NCBI GenBank assembly: GCA_937924555.1
Contig: CALDSN010000098.1
Coordinates: forward strand, 40,858 to 104,857
DNA from: an uncultured bacterium
GTDB taxonomy: Bacteria > Cloacimonadota > Cloacimonadia > Cloacimonadales > Cloacimonadaceae
Reading direction: 5' to 3'
DNA length: 64,000 nucleotides
Positions 16,982 through 23,862 of the stretch are shown here, piece by piece (position 1 is the first letter of the stretch; each line of letters opens with the position of its first letter). Under the pieces are notes generated by a model, which saw only the letters and a program-made list of their open reading frames with translations, was not told the origin of the DNA and did no database searches. A program made the translations under genes and the position numbers.

Positions 16982-18559
16982 ATGAAGATACTTAATAAGA
17001 ACAGAAATACCGTCCTAAGCACTCTGTTACTGAAACTGGGGATAATCCTGCTGGTGCTGTTGGTTGCCGGGTATCTGAAGCTGAGGCTGGATCTATCCTA
17101 TAACAAAGCCTATTCCCTCAGCGCAGTTAGCAAAGAGGCAGTACGCAGCCTGAAAGATAACATGGTACTAAAGATCTATGCCAGCGAAGAGCTGCCTCCC
17201 GAAATGAGCAAGCTGGATAGATACTTCAAAGACCTGCTTACCGAGTATCGCATGGCAAGCCGGGGTAAGTTCCATTATGAGTTCATCCGGGGCTTAAGCA
17301 TGGATGAACTGCGCACCCAAGCCGAAGAGAATGGCTTGAGCAGTATGTTCTTCAACATCTATGAGAACGATAAAACCACCAACAAAGAAGTTATCTATGG
17401 GGTGGTGTTTGAGTATCAGGGTAAGTTCGATTCCATGAACCTGCTTCCCCGCATAGAGCCGAAGCTGGAGTATGAGCTAACCCTTAAGGTGCAGAAGCTC
17501 TCCAAATACATCCTGCCGGAAATCTCTGTGTTCCGGGATTCGCTTTTCGTGCAATTACCTTCTAAGCGTTATGAGCAAGCCTTATTTTCCAACTATCAGG
17601 TGGTGGATACCGACCTGCTAACCCCTCCCAAACAGACGGATGTGATGATCTTTGGCGGAGTGTTGGACAGCCTGTCCATGACCCAGCTTTACAACTTGGA
17701 TCAGTACGTGATGAAAGGGGGCAAGCTGTTGGTGATGCAAGACAGAGTTGCTACCGACGGCAGTGCTATCTTCCCGTTGGATTCGAATATCTTCCCCTTC
17801 CTGGAGAACTATGGGGTGCAGATTGATGAGAATATGGCAATGGATATCTATTGTGACATCCGTCAAATAGGGGTGGAGAACTCTTTGCCTTTCCCCATTT
17901 ATCCGGTGCTACGCGGTTCCGATCACCCTATAACGCGTAATATTGCGGACATTGTAATGTATCTTTCCAATGGCTTACATTTTGTGAAGAAGGATGGTTT
18001 ACGCTTCACACCTATCCTCCAAACCTCTGCAACCAGCGGGATACTGGAAGCACCGGACTTCCTTTTGGAAGAGAAGGTGTTCCGCAGCCCGGATCCACAG
18101 CTTTTCAGTAAACCTCCTATCACCATGGGGGCTATTGTGGAAGGCAAGGCTAACAGCTTTTTTGCCGCTAAACCCGAGTACCAGAAGCCGGGCTTTGTGA
18201 AACAAACAGACAAGTTCCAGATGGTGGTGTATGGCGATAGAGACCTTAGTATTGATTCTGATAAAGAAATCTTTGCCGACCGCAATTACATTGTGCTGAA
18301 CGCAGTGGATTGGATGCTGAAACGCAATTCCATGATCGCTATTCGCTCACGCCATATGCAAACAAGCATCCTCAACATCCCCTACTATATGCAGAAACAC
18401 GAGATAGTATGGGGAGATGTAGCCAAGATAGAGCGGAATATCAAGACAGGCATCAAGCTTGCCAGCACCGTTGTACCTTCCTTGTTGTTGATAGGCATAG
18501 GGTTGTTTATGGCATTAAGACGCAAGCAAATGCAAGGGTTTAAGAATGAAGAAGAATAA
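16982..18559 (+). CDS. GldG-like ABC transporter auxiliary protein
   Basis: 525 residues. Membrane helix near the N-terminus (about 16-36) and another near the C-terminus (STVVPSLLLIGIGLFMALRR), with a large periplasmic part between. It has the features of the ABC_transp_aux/GldG family: YNKAYSLSAVSKEAVRSLKDNMVLKIYAS, a glutamine-amidotransferase-like Rossmann segment (DVMIFGGVLDSLSMTQLYNLDQYVMKGGK, described in two parts) and the late VVYGDRDLSID...N segment. ATG is preceded by GGAG at 7 nt. It is co-transcribed with the ATPase and permease and overlaps the next gene by 14 bp. Confidence 0.85.
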   Translation: MKILNKNRNTVLSTLLLKLGIILLVLLVAGYLKLRLDLSYNKAYSLSAVSKEAVRSLKDNMVLKIYASEELPPEMSKLDRYFKDLLTEYRMASRGKFHYEFIRGLSMDELRTQAEENGLSSMFFNIYENDKTTNKEVIYGVVFEYQGKFDSMNLLPRIEPKLEYELTLKVQKLSKYILPEISVFRDSLFVQLPSKRYEQALFSNYQVVDTDLLTPPKQTDVMIFGGVLDSLSMTQLYNLDQYVMKGGKLLVMQDRVATDGSAIFPLDSNIFPFLENYGVQIDENMAMDIYCDIRQIGVENSLPFPIYPVLRGSDHPITRNIADIVMYLSNGLHFVKKDGLRFTPILQTSATSGILEAPDFLLEEKVFRSPDPQLFSKPPITMGAIVEGKANSFFAAKPEYQKPGFVKQTDKFQMVVYGDRDLSIDSDKEIFADRNYIVLNAVDWMLKRNSMIAIRSRHMQTSILNIPYYMQKHEIVWGDVAKIERNIKTGIKLASTVVPSLLLIGIGLFMALRRKQMQGFKNEEE

Positions 18560-19481
18560 GAAAGCACTGCTGATAGCCCTAATCCTGCTTTTTGTGATAT
18601 ACGTCGTTTTGCGTCTCAAGCGTCCCGAGGAAAAGCAAAGCCCTATCTTCGGGCTGGATTCATTGGCAATTGCCTCCATTGAGATGTATGACATGGCAGA
18701 TACCTTGAAGCTGCAAAAGACCAAGGGCACCTGGAACCTGCTGTATCCCGTGGTGTGGAAGGCAGATACCCTGCGGGTAGGCGAACTATTCCACAAAGTG
18801 CTGATGGCAAAATCTCCCAAAACCGAAATGGGAGTTGGTAAACAAGCAGTGGACAACTTTCAACTGAATGACAGCCAAGCCCTTCATGTAATCATTGGAG
18901 ACAGTAAGGGCAAGAAAAAGGTGCATGTGCTGTTCAGTAATATGGGTAATCCCTATGACTATTTCCGCTATGCCGGGGATGACAAGGTGTTCCAAATCAA
19001 GACCAAGGTGATGAATTCTTTTAGTCCTGATATTGCATATTGGCGGTCTCCGGATGTGGTGCAGCACACAGAAGAAGCCTTGGAAAGGATAGAGGTTAAA
19101 CATCCCCAAAACAGCTATATCCTAACCCGTAAGGGCAGCAACTGGTTCTTCAAGGATGCGCTAAACGACTTTGCCATACCTTCCTCAAATCTGGCGATTA
19201 TGAAGATTGTGCACCTCCTGAGCAATCTGGATTCGTTCGTGTTTATCGATGGCAATGACGCGAAATATAAGGATAAGTTCAAGGAACCTGCTTGTGAGGT
19301 TACTTTATACCTGTCCAACAAGAGCACCCAGAAGCTCAGCTTTGCCCTACATGAGGACAAGAACTACCTGATGATGATTGATGATGACCCAACCGTGTTG
19401 TTCCTGGTCTCAACCGATTCCGTATATCGTTTCTTACGGAGTGCAGAGATATTCAAGCTTAGAGGATACTTACAAGGATGA
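18546..19481 (+). CDS. DUF4340-like membrane-anchored protein
   Basis: 311 residues. A basic N-terminus and one membrane helix (ALLIALILLFVIYVVLRL) are followed by a soluble region of repeated beta units (WNLLYPVVWKADTLRVGELFHKVL; WFFKDALNDFAIPSSNLAIMKIVHLLSNL), the pattern of DUF4340 proteins that usually follow GldG-like genes. No catalytic motif. It closes the ABC set (fusion protein, ATPase, permease, GldG, DUF4340), consistent with a single envelope complex. Overlaps the following GNAT gene by ATGA. Confidence 0.75.
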   Translation: MKKNKKALLIALILLFVIYVVLRLKRPEEKQSPIFGLDSLAIASIEMYDMADTLKLQKTKGTWNLLYPVVWKADTLRVGELFHKVLMAKSPKTEMGVGKQAVDNFQLNDSQALHVIIGDSKGKKKVHVLFSNMGNPYDYFRYAGDDKVFQIKTKVMNSFSPDIAYWRSPDVVQHTEEALERIEVKHPQNSYILTRKGSNWFFKDALNDFAIPSSNLAIMKIVHLLSNLDSFVFIDGNDAKYKDKFKEPACEVTLYLSNKSTQKLSFALHEDKNYLMMIDDDPTVLFLVSTDSVYRFLRSAEIFKLRGYLQG

Positions 19482-19900
19482 TTACCATCAGCACCGTTAC
19501 ATCCTTGAACAGGGAAACATACACCCAGCTATTAGCTCTTTGGGATGAAGCAGGTATAAGCAACCCTGCCCGTAGCGACAGCTTTGAGGCAATCAATCAC
19601 AGTTTAAGCAACGGTGGCACTGTGCTAACGGCAACTGAGGGAGAAAACTTATTGGGCTCAGCTTGGCTCACTCACGACTTTCGCCGTCTCTATGTTCATC
19701 ACATGGCAGTTATGCCCAAGCACCAGAACAAAGGCATCGGGGCATCGCTTATTACCAAAGCGTTGGAGATTGCGCACAGTTTAGGCTATCAAGCAAAGCT
19801 GGAAGTGCATAAGGATAATCCATCCGCCAGGCATCTGTATAGAAAGTATGGCTTCACCGAGTTGGATGGGTATATTACTATGATAAAGAGAGATATCTAA
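19478..19900 (+). CDS. GNAT family N-acetyltransferase
   Basis: 140 residues, one GNAT domain. The acetyl-CoA pyrophosphate loop is HHMAVMPKHQNKGIGASLI (R/Q-x-x-G-x-G/A form), followed by LEVHKDNPSARHLYRKYGF, the usual substrate-side motif. Substrate unknown. Coupled by a 4-bp overlap to the DUF4340-like gene, although its function may be unrelated. Confidence 0.88.
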   Translation: MITISTVTSLNRETYTQLLALWDEAGISNPARSDSFEAINHSLSNGGTVLTATEGENLLGSAWLTHDFRRLYVHHMAVMPKHQNKGIGASLITKALEIAHSLGYQAKLEVHKDNPSARHLYRKYGFTELDGYITMIKRDI

Positions 19901-19923
19901 ACAGCCGCTACGAGGAGTTTAGC

Positions 19924-21021
19924 ATGAAGAAGAGAGTTCTTGTCGCCACCGGTGGAGGTGACTGCCCCGGTTTGAATGCCGTTATCCGCGCCATAGTGAA
20001 ACGTGCCTCCCGTGAGCATAACTGGGAGATAATCGGCAGCATCGATGCCTTCGATGGCTTGCTGCGAGACCCTATGCACTTGGTTGAACTAACCCCGGAA
20101 AAGGTTGCCGGCATACATGTGCAAGGCGGCACCATAATTGGCACCACCAACAAGGGCGGTCCTTTTGCCTGGCCCATCAAGAATGCAGATGGCACCTGGG
20201 ATACGGTGGATAGAAGCAAGGACTTCATGGATAGGCTTCGCTATCAGAACATCGATGCCGTAATCAATATCGGCGGTGATGGTTCCCAGCGTATTTCGCA
20301 ACAGCTTTTCGAGCTTGGCTGCCCCATTATTGGAGTGCCCAAGACCATAGATAATGACCTTAGCCTCACGGATTTTACCTTCGGGTTCCAAACTGCCGTG
20401 GATATCGCCACGGATGCCGTGGACAAGCTGGTAACAACCGCTGCCAGTCACCACAGAGTGCTCATTCTGGAAGTTATGGGACGTTATGCGGGCTGGATTG
20501 CTCTGCATGCCTCCATCGCAGGCGGGGCAGAGGTGTGCCTTATTCCTGAGATTCCTTATGATATCAATAAGGTTATGGAAGCCTTGAACACCCGCATCGA
20601 CAACGGTAAAGGTTTTGCCAACATCGTTATTGCCGAGGGTGCCATGCCCATCGCCGGAGAAATGACCTTTTCCGAGAACGACACTCCCGGAGCGATGAAG
20701 ATTCGCTTGGGTGGTGCCGGATTGCGCCTCTCCCAGGAGCTTAAAGATGCTGGCTGCAGCATTGAGATTAGAGAAACCATCCTCGGTCACCTTCAACGCG
20801 GAGGCAGTCCCAATGCCTTCGACCGCATCCTTGCCTCCCAATTCGGGGTAAAAGCCTTTGAGCTGGTGTTGGAGCAGAAGTGGGGGCACATGGTGGCATA
20901 CCGGCATCCAAATATTGTCGCTGTTCCAATTAAAGAAGCCATTCAAGAGTATAACCTGGTGGATACAAAATCTGACCTGATGAACACCGCCAGAGGCATG
21001 GGTATCTGCTTGGGGGATTGA
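19924..21021 (+). CDS. pfkA: 6-phosphofructokinase, Gly/Lys (clade III-like) type
   Basis: 365 residues; ATG has GAGGAG at 6 nt. Seen: TGGGDCPGLNAVIR (9-22), GGDGS at 117-121, and the catalytic PKTIDND at 139-145 with Asp143 as the base. The residues matching E. coli 104 and 124 are Gly120 and Lys140. Gly at the first favours ATP as donor. Lys at the second occurs both in pyrophosphate enzymes and in actinobacterial clade III ATP enzymes, so the donor is probably ATP but not certain. Phosphorylates fructose 6-phosphate. Monocistronic or distal to the GNAT gene (23-bp gap), with a strong terminator downstream. Confidence 0.93.
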   Translation: MKKRVLVATGGGDCPGLNAVIRAIVKRASREHNWEIIGSIDAFDGLLRDPMHLVELTPEKVAGIHVQGGTIIGTTNKGGPFAWPIKNADGTWDTVDRSKDFMDRLRYQNIDAVINIGGDGSQRISQQLFELGCPIIGVPKTIDNDLSLTDFTFGFQTAVDIATDAVDKLVTTAASHHRVLILEVMGRYAGWIALHASIAGGAEVCLIPEIPYDINKVMEALNTRIDNGKGFANIVIAEGAMPIAGEMTFSENDTPGAMKIRLGGAGLRLSQELKDAGCSIEIRETILGHLQRGGSPNAFDRILASQFGVKAFELVLEQKWGHMVAYRHPNIVAVPIKEAIQEYNLVDTKSDLMNTARGMGICLGD

Positions 21022-21050
21022 GTGTAAACATTATTCACTTTTAAGTTCTG

Positions 21051-21088
21051 AAACCGCAACCAATTGATTAGGCTGCGGTTTTTTTTTT
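21051..21088 (+). terminator. Intrinsic terminator after pfkA
   Basis: AACCGCAACC pairs with GGCTGCGGTT (one mismatch) around AATTGATTA, followed by ten T. A textbook rho-independent terminator 30 bp after the stop. Confidence 0.92.
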
Positions 21089-21155
21089 GCGGGGTTCATT
21101 CTTCTCCCCTCCATTTCCTTTAAGCTTCCTTGCAGATTTCAGTATTCATTCTTAG

Positions 21156-21217
21156 TTGATTCCCTCGTGATTCCCTCATCCGACCCGGGAGTCACGAGGG
21201 AGTCACGAGGGAGTGAT
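21156..21217. repeat. Dispersed palindromic element, family A, copy 2 (duplicated arms)
   Basis: The left arm at 21156-21177 holds GATTCCCTC twice, the right arm at 21196-21217 holds GAGGGAGT twice, and the centre ATCCGACCCGGGAGTCAC matches the other copies. Arms pair over about 20 bp with G-T pairs. Compared with copies at 7874 and 56653 each arm is lengthened by one 11-bp unit, as if the stem had grown by duplication. The rest of this 418-bp gap, 21218-21439, is AT-rich and shows nothing I can identify. Confidence 0.85.
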
Positions 21218-21439
21218 GTGGCTTGGCAGCAGGTGAGGTGTAGCGAGAAAGTTCTTGACAGATTGCCTTTGCCAATTATCTTGTAGCTATACATCAAAGA
21301 GATAAAGCAATCCAAAAATCCAATAACCCTCATTAGGGTTTATTATTTGGCAAAACAACCAAAGTTACCATGCCCAATGGGCTTGAACGCTATCTACAAA
21401 AGTGGTTATGAAAATCGCATAAACCACGGAGCAGGATGA

Positions 21440-22276
21440 ATGATTAAAGAAATGGGACGTCTTAACATAGACGACTTTAAGTTTCTGGATGCATCGGTGG
21501 AGAAAATCTTCCGTAATGTGGAAAAAGGCAAATTCGCCTTGGCAGAAAAACAAATAATTGAAATCGGCAACACAGCTAACTACTTTGTGCGCGAAGAACT
21601 GGGCAAAAGGTTAGCTCAATATTCCGGCAATGGCGAAATGGATGAAATATGCAGTCATTTGCTGGATAACTTCATCTATGGGGTGCGGGCAACCGGACTT
21701 TTTTACTTCTATTACAAGCACCAAAGCCGTCCGGAAGTGATAGTTAAAACTATCGAAAAGACCTTTGAGAGTGTGCCTTGGGAATCCGAAACCATCTGTT
21801 TTGACATGTGGAAAAAGGCTCCCGAAGTGATGAAGGAACATATGCCCCGCTGGGCTGAATCCCCCAACGAAAAGAAACGTGCCATCAGTATGCATGGCAT
21901 GGAAAATATAGCCTCACGGCACCCCCAATATATCCTAACCTTTATCTCCAATCTATTGGATGACGAAAGCGAAGAAGTGCAGAAGAAGATAAGCCACATC
22001 CTTACTCAAGTGGGACGTCAACGCCCTCTGCAATGCTACAGCAATGTTCGCCGTTGGCTAATCGATGCCGATGAAAAGCGCATCCGCACCATCTGGCAGA
22101 CCATGAAGAAGCTGGCTAACATCTTCACCCAAAAGAGCAAAAGGGACAAATCAGCAGACTTTATCAACATTACCCAGCGCACTGTTCACGAATGGAGAAA
22201 CGACCCCAATCACAATGTCTCCAGTATGGGAAACAAGCTTGCCGGGTTAATGAACATAAAAAGTAAGAAATCGTAG
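21440..22276 (+). CDS. HEAT-like (AlkD-related) helical repeat protein
   Basis: 278 residues, all alpha by appearance, with repeated helix pairs (EKQIIEIGNTANYFVREELG; SHLLDNFIYGVRATGLFYFYY; WKKAPEVMKEHMPRWAESPNEKKRAISMHG, given as separate helices). The pattern fits the DNA alkylation repair (AlkD/AlkC) superfamily, but I do not see the AlkD catalytic aspartate context clearly, so glycosylase activity is not claimed. It lies 10 bp upstream of trmJ, and a second AlkD-like gene follows trmJ. Cytoplasmic. Confidence 0.6.
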   Translation: MIKEMGRLNIDDFKFLDASVEKIFRNVEKGKFALAEKQIIEIGNTANYFVREELGKRLAQYSGNGEMDEICSHLLDNFIYGVRATGLFYFYYKHQSRPEVIVKTIEKTFESVPWESETICFDMWKKAPEVMKEHMPRWAESPNEKKRAISMHGMENIASRHPQYILTFISNLLDDESEEVQKKISHILTQVGRQRPLQCYSNVRRWLIDADEKRIRTIWQTMKKLANIFTQKSKRDKSADFINITQRTVHEWRNDPNHNVSSMGNKLAGLMNIKSKKS

Positions 22277-22286
22277 GGTAACAAAC

Positions 22287-23078
22287 TTGGCGGAACAGGG
22301 TCTTTCCCGCATTGCCATCATCCTTGTAGAGCCTATCTACAGCGGTAATGTTGGGGCAATTGCCAGAATCATGAATAACTTCGGGGTGAGCGAATTGCGC
22401 ATCGTGGGCAAGGTGCCGGAGAAGAACGACTTTTACCTCGCCATGCACTCCGGGCACATCCTGGAGCAAGCAAAGACCTTTGATACTTTGGAAGAGGCAA
22501 TTGCCGGGTTGGACAGGGTTATCGCCTTCTCCCGCCGCATTGGAAAAACTAAGCCCATGGACATGAATCCCCGCGAGATGGCACGCTATGTGCACGCTTT
22601 ACCCAAGCTGAACATTGGCTTGGTGTTTGGCAGAGAAACTTCCGGTTTAACCGATAAAGAAGCGGATTTATGCGAGTTTCGTTGCCACTTCCCTGCGAAT
22701 CCCGAGTTCCCCTCTATCAACCTGGCGCAAGCAGTGGCATTGGCTATCTGGGAACTGTATGCTTTGCCCATGGACGAACAGGCAAAGATTAACGCCAAAC
22801 TGCACGCAGTTAGCGGAGAAGAGCTGGATAGCATCCGCAATTATATGCTGGAAGTGATGCAGGCGATAGGCTTCTTCCGCAGCTATGAGAGCACGAATTG
22901 GGAAGGCTTCCTGAAAAAGATGATGGCGCAGCTTAACCCCAATAAAACCATGCTGTACAGATTCAGACAGATGTTTAACCGCTTCCATGTGCTGGTTACA
23001 GGAAAAGGTCTGGGCTATGGTTCGGAAATTGCTGTCCAAAAGACTGATGATATAACAGAGGAAGCAGGAGAGAAATAA
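22287..23078 (+). CDS. trmJ: tRNA (cytidine/uridine-2'-O-)-methyltransferase TrmJ-like (SpoU/TrmH family)
   Basis: 263 residues from a TTG start at 22287. That start is favoured because the family's first strand (RIAIILVEPIYSGNVGAIAR) begins at once, a GGG stands 8 nt upstream and no ATG occurs in time. Trefoil-knot SAM motifs are present: N-GA-AR-M-N-FG, GLVFGRETSGL and FPSINLAQAVALAIWELY. A helical C-terminal extension (about 165-263) is as in TrmJ, which methylates the ribose of residue 32 in tRNAs. Lies between two HEAT/AlkD-like genes on the same strand. Confidence 0.87.
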   Translation: MAEQGLSRIAIILVEPIYSGNVGAIARIMNNFGVSELRIVGKVPEKNDFYLAMHSGHILEQAKTFDTLEEAIAGLDRVIAFSRRIGKTKPMDMNPREMARYVHALPKLNIGLVFGRETSGLTDKEADLCEFRCHFPANPEFPSINLAQAVALAIWELYALPMDEQAKINAKLHAVSGEELDSIRNYMLEVMQAIGFFRSYESTNWEGFLKKMMAQLNPNKTMLYRFRQMFNRFHVLVTGKGLGYGSEIAVQKTDDITEEAGEK

Positions 23079-23115
23079 CTTACAAACAGAGCTTCCTAAG
23101 GTAAGGAGCTTGATG

Positions 23116-23862
23116 ATGGCGAGCAAAAGTGATGCTAAGTTTGCAGATATCCAAAGGGAAGTTGCAGCTTATTGCAGCGAACACGGCGACCCCGTATTGG
23201 TGGCGAAGTATAGCCGCTATTTCAGAGAAGGCTATGATGCCTATGGGCTTAGCGAAGAGAAAGTGCATACACTTCGCGACAATATATCCTCCAAGTACAA
23301 TCTAAACTGCAAGGAAATTATCCGCTTGGGCGAACAGCTTTTACAACCGGGGAAGTATGAATATGGCACGGTGGCGATTCTCCTTCTGATGAAGCAGACC
23401 GCAGCCTACGATGCAGATACTCTGCAGGGAGTGAAAAGCTGGTTTGATTCAGGTGTTAACAATTGGGCTCACTCGGACATCCTGTGCTCGCGGGTAACTC
23501 CGGTGTTCCTGGAAAAGGGAATTGCCCCTTTGGAAAGCTTTGCCTCATGGCGAAAAGCTGAGAGCAGATGGACCAGACGTGCCGTGCCCGTAACCATGCT
23601 TTGCCTGCGTAAGACAGCAAATCCGCAGGAACTGCTCAGCTTCCTTAACCCGATGATGGACGATGCGGAAAGAGTGGTGCACCAAGGTTTGGGCTGGTTC
23701 CTTAGAGAGCTGTGGAAATTACACCCGCAGCCTGTGGAAGACTTCCTGCTGCAACATAAGAACCATTGTGCCAGGCTAATTATCCAATACGCCACAGAAA
23801 AGATGACTTCGGAGCATAAACTCCGCTTTCGCAAAGATAAGATTAAGAAGGGATTGATATGA
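23116..23862 (+). CDS. AlkD-family DNA alkylation repair-like protein
   Basis: 248 residues from the ATG at 23116, 7 nt after AAGGAG; an ATG 3 bp earlier is an equal candidate. HEAT-like repeats with segments matching AlkD: GVKSWFDSGVNNWAHSDILCS (AlkD has NWD near the active site), SRWTRRAVPVTML, VHQGLGWFLRELWK and LIIQYATEKM. AlkD excises N3- and N7-alkylpurines without base flipping. The active aspartate equivalent may be Asp in AHSD. Stop overlaps the start of the C25 peptidase gene (ATGA), so both share a transcript. Confidence 0.8.
   Translation: MASKSDAKFADIQREVAAYCSEHGDPVLVAKYSRYFREGYDAYGLSEEKVHTLRDNISSKYNLNCKEIIRLGEQLLQPGKYEYGTVAILLLMKQTAAYDADTLQGVKSWFDSGVNNWAHSDILCSRVTPVFLEKGIAPLESFASWRKAESRWTRRAVPVTMLCLRKTANPQELLSFLNPMMDDAERVVHQGLGWFLRELWKLHPQPVEDFLLQHKNHCARLIIQYATEKMTSEHKLRFRKDKIKKGLI

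Noticed and set aside
20089..20946. 285-codon frame antisense to pfkA
   Set aside because: Shadow of a well-conserved gene; no recognisable protein features.
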